NCBI RefSeq assembly: GCF_034661175.1
Contig: NZ_CP141058.1
Coordinates: forward strand, 806,001-870,000
DNA length: 64,000 bases
Direction of reading: 5' to 3'
Source: Nocardioides renjunii
GTDB taxonomy: Bacteria; Actinomycetota; Actinomycetes; Propionibacteriales; Nocardioidaceae
Below the pieces are notes generated by a model, which was given only the letters and a program-made list of their open reading frames with translations, was not told the DNA's origin and did not search any database. A program made the position numbers and the translations under genes. Below, piece after piece: positions 19,079-27,334 of this stretch (position 1 is its first letter; each line of letters starts with the position of its first letter).

Positions 19079-19522
19079 TCAGCCCATGTCGACGCCCTCG
19101 AAGTCCTCGGGCGTGTAGTCGCGTCGCTCGACCAGCACCATCCAGTTGCCGGAGTTGTCGCGCATCAGCGCCTCGACGCCGTACGGGCGCTCCTCGGGCT
19201 CCTGGAGGAACTCCACGCCCTTGGCCCGGAGGTCCTCGTACGTCGCGCGGCAGTCGTCGACGTCCATGCCGATGCCGGGCAGCCCGCCCTCGTCCTGGGC
19301 GCGGTTCATCGCCTCGATGAGGTAGTCGGGGAGGGGGCCGCTCGGGGTGGTGAGGTGGAGGTGCACCTCGGGCTGCTTGGGGTGGTGGACGGTGCACCAC
19401 CGGAAGTCGGGGCCGAGCTGGAGGTCGTCGCCGACCTCGAAGCCGAGGACGTCGGTGTAGAAGGCGAGGGACTCGTCGATGTCCTTCACCCAGACGGACA
19501 GGAGGGAGATGTTGGTGATCAT
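19079..19522 (-). CDS. VOC-superfamily (glyoxalase/bleomycin-resistance-like) protein
   Basis: The 147-residue protein has the paired beta-alpha-beta-beta-beta units of the vicinal oxygen chelate fold: SVWVKDIDESLAFYTDVLGFEVG (about 9-31) and the second half with GIGMDVDDCRATYEDLRAKGVEF. The final strand carries the Asp-Asn-SGNWMVLVE pattern. The activity cannot be assigned. It lies 9 nt after the AraC-family gene, the last member of the polyamine-side operon, but TAGGCT exactly 6 nt before its ATG could start a separate leaderless message. Confidence 0.85.
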   Translation of the reverse strand: MITNISLLSVWVKDIDESLAFYTDVLGFEVGDDLQLGPDFRWCTVHHPKQPEVHLHLTTPSGPLPDYLIEAMNRAQDEGGLPGIGMDVDDCRATYEDLRAKGVEFLQEPEERPYGVEALMRDNSGNWMVLVERRDYTPEDFEGVDMG

Positions 19523-19528
19523 GCCCCG

Positions 19529-19534
19529 AGCCTA
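19529..19534 (-). promoter_or_regulatory. Putative -10 element giving a leaderless message
   Basis: TAGGCT on the minus strand ends 6 nt before the VOC gene's ATG and includes the stop codon (TAG) of the AraC-family gene. Confidence 0.5.
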
Positions 19535-19981
19535 GGAAGCGTCGGCGTCGTCCGGCTTCTCCTGCGTTGCGGAGCGCTCGACGAGCCCGGCCATGAACAC
19601 GTAGCACCCGGGGATGCGGGGGTTGCCGCTGGCGGCGTACCTGCGCTGGAACGCGCTGGGGCTCTCGCCGACGATCTCGCGGAAGGTCGAGCTGAACGAC
19701 CCGAGGCTGCTGTAGCCGACGGCGTGGCACACCTCGGTCACGGTGAGGTTCGCGGCGCGGAGCAGGTCCTGGGCGCGCTCGACGCGGCGCTGGGCCAGGT
19801 AGGCGGCCGGGGTGGTCCGGTAGGTCAGGGCGAACGAGCGCAGGAAGTGGAACCGGCTCATGCCCGCGAGGCTCGCGAGGTGGTCGAGGTCGAACGGCTC
19901 CGCGAAGTGCCGGTCGAGGTGGTCCCGCGCGCGGCGCAGGTGGATCAGCACGTCACCGGGGACGCGGCGCACCTCGCTCAT
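19532..19981 (-). CDS. Small AraC-family transcriptional regulator
   Basis: The 149-residue protein is an almost bare AraC/XylS DNA-binding domain with two helix-turn-helix units: LDHLASLAGMSRFHFLRSFALTYR (about 29-52) and LTVTEVCHAVGYSSLGSFSSTFRE (about 77-100), followed by the conserved GESPSAFQRRY. There is no separate ligand-binding domain; the roughly 40-residue tail (IPGCYVFMAGLVERS) is short. Its ATG overlaps the stop of the upstream aminotransferase (ATGA). AraC plus VOC is a gene pair seen elsewhere, so the VOC protein may be its target or partner. Confidence 0.9.
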   Translation of the reverse strand: MSEVRRVPGDVLIHLRRARDHLDRHFAEPFDLDHLASLAGMSRFHFLRSFALTYRTTPAAYLAQRRVERAQDLLRAANLTVTEVCHAVGYSSLGSFSSTFREIVGESPSAFQRRYAASGNPRIPGCYVFMAGLVERSATQEKPDDADAS

Positions 19982-21339
19982 CCGAGGAGCGCCTCCACGG
20001 CCCCGCGGAACACCGAGGTGTGGACGTCCACGTCGGCCTCGGTGTGGAAGGGGGAGAAGAGCGACATGTTGTGGAAGGGCGCGAGCAGCACCCCGCGGTT
20101 GACCGTCCAGAGGTGGAAGAACGCGTCGAGCTCCTCGTCGACCGCGGCGGCCGCCTCGGCGCCGGCCCTCGGCGGCGGGCAGAACCAGTACTCCGCGCGG
20201 CACCCGAGGCGCTGGACGTGCCAGGGCAGGTCGTGGGTGTCGATGACCTGCCGGATGCCGTCGGTGAAGCGCTCCGCGAGCGGGATGGCGACGTCGAAGT
20301 CCTCCTGGCGCAGCGCCGTGGACAGCGTCGCCCGCACGGCCGCCATGGCCAGCGCCGAGCCCGACAGCGTCCCGCCCACGCCGGCCACGTCGATGTCGTG
20401 GCCCAGCATCGGCCCCTCGAGGCGCTCGGCGACCTCGGCGCTCATGCCGTAGGCCGCGACCGGGATCCCGCCGCCGATCGGCTTGCCGATGACGACGAGG
20501 TCGGGCTCGAGGTCCCACGCCGCCGTGGCGCCGCCGGGACCGGCGCAGATGGTGTGGGTCTCGTCGTTGACGAGCAGGACGCCGTGCCGGCGGGTCACCT
20601 CCCGCACGCCGGCCAGGTAGCCCTCCTCGGGCAGGACGATGCCGATGTTGGTGAGCGCCGGCTCCATCAGCAGGCAGGCGACGTCGCCCTCGGCCAGTCG
20701 CGCGTCGAGCGCGTCGAGGTCGTTGAACGGCACCACCGCGGTGGTCACCGCGACGTCGACCTGCGGTCCCAGGGCGCCGGGCCGGGCGACGACCCGGTCG
20801 CCCGCGCGGCCGTGCGCCAGGACGGCCAGCGTCTCGTCGACGGTGCCGTGGTAGCACCAGTCCATCACCGCGATGCGCGGCCGGCCGGTGAGGTGCCGCG
20901 CGAAGCGTAGGACGAAGCGGTTGGCGTCGGTGGCCGTCATCGCCATCTGCCAGCGGGGCAGCCCGAATCGCCGGCTCAGCTCGGCGGCGACCCAGGCGGC
21001 GTCCGCGGAGGGCAGCATCGTGGTGATGCCGCGCTCGGTGCGCTCACGCACGGCCTCGGCGACGGCGGGCAGGCAGTGCCCGGTCATCGACCCGGTGTCA
21101 CCGAGGCAGAGGTCGACGTGGTCGATGCCGTCCACGTCGGTGAAGCGGCCGCCGCCGGCCGACTCGACGAACAGCGGGAACGACCCGGGCCACCGGGTCA
21201 TCCACGGCATCGGCACCCCGGCGAGCAGGTGCTCGCCCGCCTCGGCGGCCAGTCGCGCCGAGGTGGGGTGGAGCTCGACGAACCGCTCCTTCTCCTCGGC
21301 GTGCAGGGCGGCGAGCCGGGTCCGGTCGATGCCGGTCAC
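19978..21339 (-). CDS. Class III PLP-dependent aminotransferase
   Basis: The 453-residue protein is a fold-type I aminotransferase. The PLP Asp is in LLVNDETHTI and the Schiff-base Lys in VVIGKPIGGGIPVAAYG. The N-terminal half (PLFVESAGGGRFTDVDGIDHVDLCLGD; HCLPAVAEAV) resembles glutamate-1-semialdehyde aminomutase-like members rather than GabT. The usual SGTEA-type stretch reads MTATDANRFVLRFAR. The substrate is unknown; its place between a succinate-semialdehyde dehydrogenase and the AraC gene points to an amine or omega-amino acid. The GTG start overlaps the dehydrogenase stop (GTGA). Confidence 0.88.
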   Translation of the reverse strand: MTGIDRTRLAALHAEEKERFVELHPTSARLAAEAGEHLLAGVPMPWMTRWPGSFPLFVESAGGGRFTDVDGIDHVDLCLGDTGSMTGHCLPAVAEAVRERTERGITTMLPSADAAWVAAELSRRFGLPRWQMAMTATDANRFVLRFARHLTGRPRIAVMDWCYHGTVDETLAVLAHGRAGDRVVARPGALGPQVDVAVTTAVVPFNDLDALDARLAEGDVACLLMEPALTNIGIVLPEEGYLAGVREVTRRHGVLLVNDETHTICAGPGGATAAWDLEPDLVVIGKPIGGGIPVAAYGMSAEVAERLEGPMLGHDIDVAGVGGTLSGSALAMAAVRATLSTALRQEDFDVAIPLAERFTDGIRQVIDTHDLPWHVQRLGCRAEYWFCPPPRAGAEAAAAVDEELDAFFHLWTVNRGVLLAPFHNMSLFSPFHTEADVDVHTSVFRGAVEALLG

Positions 21340-22814
21340 AGGGCGCTGCCGACGTACTTGGTCTCGAGGTACTCCTCGATCCCCTCGAAGCCGCCCTCGC
21401 GCCCGAAGCCGGAGTGCTTCACGCCGCCGAACGGCGCGGCGGGGTTGGAGACGATGCCGGTGTTGACGCCGACCATGCCGAACTCCAGCGCCTCGCTGAC
21501 CCGCAGCACCCGCGCGTGGTCGCGGGTGAAGACGTAGGCCACGAGGCCGTACTCGGTGTCGTTGGCGCGGCGCAGGGCCTCCTCCTCGTCGCGGAACGTC
21601 GACACGGGCGCCACGGGACCGAAGATCTCCTCGCGGAAGACGCGCGCCGAGGCGGGGACGTCGACCAGCACCGTGGGCGGGTAGAACCAGCCGGGACCCT
21701 CGGGGACGGCGCCGCCGACCAGCGCCCGGGCGCCGGTGGTCACCGCCTCGTCGACGAGCTCGTGGACGCCGGCGCGGGCCTTCTCGGTGATGAGCGGCCC
21801 GACGTCGACCCCGGCCTCGGTGCCGTCGCCGACCGTGAGGGCGCCCATCCGCTCGGCCAGCCGGCGGGAGAACTCCTCTGCCACCGACTCGTGCACCAGG
21901 AATCGGTTGGCCGACGTGCACGCCTCGCCGATGTTGCGCATCTTCGCGAGCATGGCGCCGTCGACGGCGGCGTCGAGGTCGGCGTCCTCGAAGACCACGA
22001 ACGGGGCGTTGCCGCCCAGCTCCATGGAGACGCGGAGCAGCTGCTCGGAGGCCTGGCCGACGAGCACCTTGCCGACACCGGTCGAGCCGGTGAAGGTGAG
22101 CTTGCGCAGCCGCGGGTCGCGGATGATCGGCTCGCACACGCCGCCGGAGTCGGTGGTGGTGACGACGTTGAGGACGCCGGCCGGCAGGCCGACCTCCTCC
22201 AGCAGCGCCGCCAGGGCGAGCATCGTCAGTGGCGTCTCACCGGCCGGCTTGACGACCATCGTGCAGCCGGCGGCGATGGCGGGGCCGATCTTGCGGGTGC
22301 CCATCGCCAGCGGGAAGTTCCACGGCGTGATCATCAGCGTGGGACCGACCGGTGCCTTCATGGTGATGAGGCGGGTGCCGCCCGACGGCGCCTCGGAGTA
22401 GCGCCCGTGGATGCGCACCGCCTCCTCCGAGAACCACCGGAAGAACTCGGCGCCGTAGGTCACCTCGCCGCGCGCCTCGGCGAGGGTCTTGCCCATCTCG
22501 AGCGTCATCAACCGGGCGAAGTCGTCGGCGCGCTCGGTGAGCAGCTCGAAGGCGCTGCGCAGGACCTCGCCCCGGGCGCGGGGCTCGGTGGCCCGCCACT
22601 CCCGCTGGGCGTCGGCCGCTGCTGCGAGCGCCCGCCCGCCGTCGGCCGGCGTGGCGTCCGCGACGCGCGCCAGCACCCGCTCGTCGGCGGGGTTGGTCAC
22701 CTCGAAGGTGCCACCTCCGGTGGCGTCGACCCACGCGCCGCCGATGAGCAGCTGGGTGGGCACCTTCTCGACCACGGTCTCGTCGTGGTCAGGGCGGTCA
22801 GTCACGGAAGCCAT
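21336..22814 (-). CDS. gabD: Succinate-semialdehyde dehydrogenase-like aldehyde dehydrogenase
   Basis: The 492-residue enzyme belongs to the NAD(P)-dependent aldehyde dehydrogenase superfamily. It has PWNFPLAMGTRKIGPAIAAG with the cofactor-binding VVKPAGETP, TFTGSTGVGK, the general base in MELGGNAPF and the nucleophile Cys in GEACTSANRF. The Cys context and overall pattern fit GabD-type succinate-semialdehyde dehydrogenases. It sits 42 nt after gabT, which makes its likely substrate in this operon, and would complete GABA breakdown to succinate. Substrate assignment is inferred from context. Confidence 0.88.
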   Translation of the reverse strand: MASVTDRPDHDETVVEKVPTQLLIGGAWVDATGGGTFEVTNPADERVLARVADATPADGGRALAAAADAQREWRATEPRARGEVLRSAFELLTERADDFARLMTLEMGKTLAEARGEVTYGAEFFRWFSEEAVRIHGRYSEAPSGGTRLITMKAPVGPTLMITPWNFPLAMGTRKIGPAIAAGCTMVVKPAGETPLTMLALAALLEEVGLPAGVLNVVTTTDSGGVCEPIIRDPRLRKLTFTGSTGVGKVLVGQASEQLLRVSMELGGNAPFVVFEDADLDAAVDGAMLAKMRNIGEACTSANRFLVHESVAEEFSRRLAERMGALTVGDGTEAGVDVGPLITEKARAGVHELVDEAVTTGARALVGGAVPEGPGWFYPPTVLVDVPASARVFREEIFGPVAPVSTFRDEEEALRRANDTEYGLVAYVFTRDHARVLRVSEALEFGMVGVNTGIVSNPAAPFGGVKHSGFGREGGFEGIEEYLETKYVGSAL

Positions 22815-22856
22815 CCCTCCACCCTGCCACCGTCCGTCCCACCGCGCCCCGGCCCC

Positions 22857-24209
22857 TCACCGTGCGTCCTGCTCGAGGGACGCCTCGAAGGCGGCCTCGA
22901 AGATGTCGAGGCCCTCGGCGAGCAGGTCGTCGCCGATCGCGAGGGGCGGCAGGAAGCGGAAGACGTTGCCGAAGGTGCCGCAGGTCAGAGTGACCAGGCC
23001 CTCGGCGGAGCAGGCCCGGTGCACGGCGCCGGCCAGCGCCGCGTCGGGCGTACGACCGGGGCCGTCGGCGACCAGCTCGACCGCCAGCATGGCGCCGCGA
23101 CCGCGGATGTCGCCGACCCGGTCGGGGTGCCGCTCGGCCAGCGCGCGCAGGCGCGGCAGGAAGGCCGCCTCGACCTCGCGTGCCCGACCGGGCAGGTCGG
23201 AGGCCTCCATCGTCTCGATGGCCGCGAGGGCGGCGGCGCACGCCACCGGGTTGCCGCCGTAGGTCCCGCCGAGGCCGCCGACGTGGACGGAGTCCATCAC
23301 CTCGGCCCGGCCGGTGACGGCGGCGAGGGGGAGCCCGCCGGCCATGCCCTTGGCCGTCGTGAGGAGGTCCGGCACGACGTCCTCGTGGTCGCAGGCGAAC
23401 CAGTCGCCGGTGCGCGCGAAGCCGGTCTGGATCTCGTCGGCGATGAGCAGGACGTCGTGCTCGCGGCACCAGTCGGCGACCCGGCGCAGCCAGCCCGGCG
23501 GCGGGACGATGAACCCGCCCTCGCCCTGGATCGGCTCGATGAGGACGGCCGCGCAGTTGTCCTCGCCCACCTGCGCGTGCACGGTCGACACGAAGGCGTC
23601 GAACGCCTCGTCGGCGCACGCCTCGGCGCCGCCCGGCCAGCGGTAGGGGTAGGCCATGGGGGCGCGGTAGATCTCGCCGGCGAACGGCCCGAAGCCGTGC
23701 TTGTAGGGCATGTTCTTCGCCGTCAGCGCCATCGTGAGGTTCGTCCGGCCGTGGTAGGCGTGGTCGAAGACGACGATCGCGTCGCGACCGGTGTGGTGGC
23801 GCGCGACCTTCACCGCGTTCTCCACCGCCTCGGCGCCGGAGTTGAACAGGGCGGAGCGCTTCTCGTACCCGCCGGGGGTGAGCTCGGCGAGCTTCTCGCA
23901 GACCGCGACGTACTCCTCGTAGGGAGTCACCATGAAGCAGGTGTGCGTGAAGTCGGCGACCTGGCGCTGGACGGCCTCGACCACCCGCGGGGCGGCGTTG
24001 CCGACCGTGGTGACCGCGATGCCGGAGCCGAAGTCGATCAGCTGGTTGCCGTCGACGTCGCGGAGGATGCCGCCGCCCGCCTGCTCGACGTAGACCGGGA
24101 GCGTGGTGCCGACGCCGGCGGAGACGCTCGCCAGCTTGCGGGCCTGCAGCGCCTGCGAGCGGGGGCCGGGGATCTCGGTGGCGAGGATGCGTTCCTGCGA
24201 GAGCGTCAT
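22857..24209 (-). CDS. gabT: 4-aminobutyrate--2-oxoglutarate transaminase
   Basis: The 450-residue class III aminotransferase matches GabT closely: RKLASVSAGVGTTLPVYVEQAGGG start, IDFGSGIAVTTVGN, LFNSGAEAVENAVKVAR, DHAYHGRTNLTMALTAK, PIQGEGGFIVPP, LLIADEIQTGFARTG and the PLP Lys in TTAKGMAGGLPLAAVTGR. It converts GABA to succinic semialdehyde. The ATG overlaps the stop of the saccharopine-dehydrogenase-like gene (ATGA), so the two are translationally coupled. Confidence 0.93.
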   Translation of the reverse strand: MTLSQERILATEIPGPRSQALQARKLASVSAGVGTTLPVYVEQAGGGILRDVDGNQLIDFGSGIAVTTVGNAAPRVVEAVQRQVADFTHTCFMVTPYEEYVAVCEKLAELTPGGYEKRSALFNSGAEAVENAVKVARHHTGRDAIVVFDHAYHGRTNLTMALTAKNMPYKHGFGPFAGEIYRAPMAYPYRWPGGAEACADEAFDAFVSTVHAQVGEDNCAAVLIEPIQGEGGFIVPPPGWLRRVADWCREHDVLLIADEIQTGFARTGDWFACDHEDVVPDLLTTAKGMAGGLPLAAVTGRAEVMDSVHVGGLGGTYGGNPVACAAALAAIETMEASDLPGRAREVEAAFLPRLRALAERHPDRVGDIRGRGAMLAVELVADGPGRTPDAALAGAVHRACSAEGLVTLTCGTFGNVFRFLPPLAIGDDLLAEGLDIFEAAFEASLEQDAR

Positions 24210-25489
24210 GCCCGCTCCTCCATCGCCCACGCGGACCCGTAGCCCTCGGGCTTCGGGGCGGACAGCAGGTCGAGGAAGGGCTGGGGTGCCAGCGCCTCGG
24301 GACCGAGGACCCCGGTGCCCTTCCACGTGCCGTCGGACAGCAGCTCGAGGGCGACCACCGGGTTGATCGCGGTCTGCCAGACCACGCACTGGGCGCCGTA
24401 GTCGCGCATCGAGTCGGCGTTGTCGACCACGTGGTAGAGGTAGGTCGAGCGCGGCGCGCCGTCCTTGCCGGTGCCGGTGACGAGCACCCCGGCGCAGGTC
24501 TTGCCCTCCATGCGGGGACCGATCGTCGCCGGGTCGGGCAGGCACGCGGCGACCACGTCGCGCGGCGAGACCTGGACGCCCTTGACCGTCACCGGCTCGG
24601 TGGAGTCGAGGCCCAGCGTGTGGAGCGTGCGCAGGATGGCGATCATCTCCTCGCCCAGGCCGTACTTGAACGTCACGCGGTCGGCCTCGAGCCACCGCGG
24701 CATGAGGAGCACCTCCTCGTGCTCGACGTGCACGCACTCCACGGGGCCGATCCCCTCGGGGAAGTCGAAGACCTCCGGCTCGGAGAAGGGCGGCAGCACC
24801 GAGAATCCGGCCTCGAGGTCGCCGCCGCCCCGGGCCCGCTCCCACACCACGGGAGGGTTGAGGCACTCCTCGATGATCGTCCACATCGAGAAGCCCGGGG
24901 CGAAGACCTCGTTGCCGTCGTCGTCGCGGATCACCAGGTTGGCGCCGTCGCGCGTGCCGAGCTCGTCGATGTGGTCGAACAGCTCGTCGGCGGCGTAGCG
25001 GGCCAGCACGTCGGACAGGCCGGGCTCGACCCCGATCCCGAGCAGGGCCAGCCTCCCGGCCGACTCCCACTCGCCCGCGCGCGCGAACTGCTCGTCGCCG
25101 AGCTTGACCCCGACCTTCTCGAAGGGCGCGTCGGGGTCGCGCACGGACAGGCTCATCGCCATGTCGAGGTAGTCGGCGTCCGCGGCGAGGGCGCCGGTGA
25201 AGATCGGCATCACGAAGCGCGGGTCGACGGCGTTGAGGACGTGCGTGGCACCGACCTCCCGGGCCAGCGCGGTGACCGCCCCGGCGTCGGAGGCGTCCAC
25301 CTGCGCCGCGGTGAAGCGCTGCTCGCCCTTACGCCGCTCGCGGGCCGCCGCGACCGTGCGCTCGGCGCGCGACGGGTCGTGGTCGGCGACCACCCACGCC
25401 TCGAAGAAGTCGCGCTCGACCGCGATCCGGGCGGCGGCGTCACCGACACCACCCGCTCCGATCATCAGCACCCGCATCGGCTCCGGCAT
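24206..25489 (-). CDS. Saccharopine dehydrogenase-family oxidoreductase
   Basis: The 427-residue protein begins with an NAD(P)-binding Rossmann segment (MRVLMIGAGGVGDAAAR) followed by the VVADHDPSRAERTV strand-helix, then a C-terminal substrate domain (ALLGIGVEPGLSDVLARYAADEL; VTFKYGLGEEMIAILRTLH). This is the saccharopine reductase/dehydrogenase-like fold shared by enzymes of lysine and of carboxyspermidine/homospermidine metabolism. Its reaction here is unknown. Tight coupling to gabT and a polyamine-type importer suggests it acts on an amine or an amine-keto acid conjugate. ATG 25489 was chosen because it follows GGAG (25494-25498 region) and lies 1 nt after the permease stop. Confidence 0.85.
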   Translation of the reverse strand: MPEPMRVLMIGAGGVGDAAARIAVERDFFEAWVVADHDPSRAERTVAAARERRKGEQRFTAAQVDASDAGAVTALAREVGATHVLNAVDPRFVMPIFTGALAADADYLDMAMSLSVRDPDAPFEKVGVKLGDEQFARAGEWESAGRLALLGIGVEPGLSDVLARYAADELFDHIDELGTRDGANLVIRDDDGNEVFAPGFSMWTIIEECLNPPVVWERARGGGDLEAGFSVLPPFSEPEVFDFPEGIGPVECVHVEHEEVLLMPRWLEADRVTFKYGLGEEMIAILRTLHTLGLDSTEPVTVKGVQVSPRDVVAACLPDPATIGPRMEGKTCAGVLVTGTGKDGAPRSTYLYHVVDNADSMRDYGAQCVVWQTAINPVVALELLSDGTWKGTGVLGPEALAPQPFLDLLSAPKPEGYGSAWAMEERA

Positions 25490-25490
25490 C

Positions 25491-26390
25491 TCACTCCTCG
25501 ACTCGGTTCTTGTACCTGGACGCCCGCACGGATCCCACGGCCTGCGCGCCAACGACGAGCAGGACGGCGAGCACGAACATGGAGAAGCCGATGACGTTGG
25601 CCTCGGCCGGGATGCCGCGACGGGAGGCGACGTAGACGAACTTGGGGAAGGTGTTCTCGTTGCCCGAGACGAAGTTCGTGATGATGAAGTCGTCGAACGA
25701 CAGGGAGAACGCGAGCATGGCCGCGCCCAGGATCCCGGGCAGGATCAGCGGGAAGGTGATCTTCCAGAAGGTCTGCATCGGGCTGGCGTAGAGGTCCTGG
25801 GCGGCCTCCTCGATGCGCGGGTCCAGCGACTGGATCCGGGCCTTCACCGTGACCACCACGAAGCTCAGGCAGAACATGATGTGGGCGAACACGATCGTGC
25901 CGAAGCCCAGGTCGACGCCGATGTTGGCGAAGCCCTGCACGAAGATCGTCAGCAGGGCGGCGCCCATCACGATCTCGGGGGTGGCCATCGGCACGAAGAT
26001 CAGCACGTTGCTGGCCGCCTTGCCGCGGAACCGGTAGCGGACCATCGCCAGCGCCATCAGCGTCCCGAGGACCGTGGCCACGAACGTGGAGATCGCACCG
26101 ACCTGCAGCGAGGTCACCAGCGACTCGCAGGCCCCGGGCACCCCGCACGGGTCCTTCCAGTGCTCGAGCGTGAAGCCCTGCCACACGATGTTGGTCTTTC
26201 CGTGGTCGTTGAAGGAGAACGCGAACGTGTAGGCCACCGGCAGGAACAGGTAGAGCAGCACCAGGACCGCCGCGATGACCGCGAAGTGGTTGGCCAGCCA
26301 CAGCTGCGCGCGCTTCGCCGCCGACGGGCGGTAGGCGGGGGAGTCCGCCGGAGGTGTGGGGGTCGTCCGGGACGTCGTCATCGTCGCCAC
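25491..26390 (-). CDS. potC: Polyamine-type ABC transporter permease (PotC-like)
   Basis: The 299-residue permease has about six membrane spans and the inner-membrane EAA-type loop (IEEAAQDLYASPMQTFWKITFPLILPGILGA) that docks the ATPase. The LSFDDFIITNFVSGNENTFPKFVY segment is highly characteristic of PotC in spermidine/putrescine importers. The GTG start lies 1 nt after the stop of the partner permease; ATG 26381 three codons later is an alternative. It ends 1 nt before the saccharopine-dehydrogenase-like gene. Confidence 0.93.
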   Translation of the reverse strand: MATMTTSRTTPTPPADSPAYRPSAAKRAQLWLANHFAVIAAVLVLLYLFLPVAYTFAFSFNDHGKTNIVWQGFTLEHWKDPCGVPGACESLVTSLQVGAISTFVATVLGTLMALAMVRYRFRGKAASNVLIFVPMATPEIVMGAALLTIFVQGFANIGVDLGFGTIVFAHIMFCLSFVVVTVKARIQSLDPRIEEAAQDLYASPMQTFWKITFPLILPGILGAAMLAFSLSFDDFIITNFVSGNENTFPKFVYVASRRGIPAEANVIGFSMFVLAVLLVVGAQAVGSVRASRYKNRVEE

Positions 26391-26391
26391 C

Positions 26392-27315
26392 TCACACCAG
26401 CTCCTCGGTGCCGAAGCGGCGGACGTAGAGGAAGACCATGACGAGGATCGCCGCCATCAACGTGAACGACAGCGCCGCCGCGACGGGATAGCCGCCCGGG
26501 ATGGCGAGGAACTGGTCGTTGATGACGTTGCCCACCATCTTCCCGCGCTGGGGGCCGAGGAGCTCCATGTTGACGAAGTCGCCGGCCGCCGGGATGAAGG
26601 TCAGCAGCGTCCCGGCCAGCACGCCCGGCATCGACATCGGCAGCGTCACGGTGCGGAAGGTCGTGAAGCCGTTGGCGTAGAGGTCCCCGCCGGCCTCGAT
26701 GACGCGCGGGTCCGCGCGCTCCAGGGAGGCGTAGATCGGCAGCACCATGAACGGGAGGAAGTTGTAGGTCAGGCCGGCCACCACCGCGAACGGGGTGTTG
26801 ATGATGTTGCCGCCGGGCAGCAGGTGCAGGAAGTTGAGGATCCCGGCCACCCAGCCCTCGTCGGCGAGGATCTGCGACCACGCGAAGGTGCGCAGGATGA
26901 ACGAGGTGAAGAACGGCGCGATGACGCAGATCATCATCAGGTTGCGCCAGCGGCCGGCCTTGAACGCCATGGCGTAGGCGAGCGGGTAGGCGACCACGAA
27001 CGCGAGCAGGGTCGCCAGCCCGGCGTAGAGGAACGACCGGGCGAAGTGCGGGGCGTAGTCGGTCAGCGCCCTGAGGTAGTTCTCGAAGTTCAGGTCGCGG
27101 TAGTAGTAGCCCGGGAAGCCGGGGTAGCGGCTCTGCAGGCTCACGGAGGCCAGCTGCACCAGCGGCAGCACGAAGAAGACGCCGAGCCACAGCGCCCCCG
27201 GCAGCAGGAGGAGGTACGCCGTCCAGCTGCGCCGGGTCGTCTCCGGCGCCGGCGCGGCCGGGTCCGGCGACCGGTCGACCGACGGGTCGCCCGCGACGTG
27301 GGCCAGCGCGCTCAC
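26392..27315 (-). CDS. potB: Polyamine-type ABC transporter permease (PotB-like)
   Basis: The 307-residue permease has an N-terminal polar tail of about 30 residues, about six spans and the EAA loop RVIEAGGDLYANGFTTFRTVTLPMSMPGVLAG. The GDFVNMELLGPQRGKMVGNVINDQF segment matches PotB-type permeases. The GTG start follows GGGAGCTC. It lies 19 nt after the ATPase gene and is the partner of the PotC-like permease. Confidence 0.93.
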   Translation of the reverse strand: MSALAHVAGDPSVDRSPDPAAPAPETTRRSWTAYLLLLPGALWLGVFFVLPLVQLASVSLQSRYPGFPGYYYRDLNFENYLRALTDYAPHFARSFLYAGLATLLAFVVAYPLAYAMAFKAGRWRNLMMICVIAPFFTSFILRTFAWSQILADEGWVAGILNFLHLLPGGNIINTPFAVVAGLTYNFLPFMVLPIYASLERADPRVIEAGGDLYANGFTTFRTVTLPMSMPGVLAGTLLTFIPAAGDFVNMELLGPQRGKMVGNVINDQFLAIPGGYPVAAALSFTLMAAILVMVFLYVRRFGTEELV

Positions 27316-27334
27316 GCGAGCTCCCGGGCGGTGC

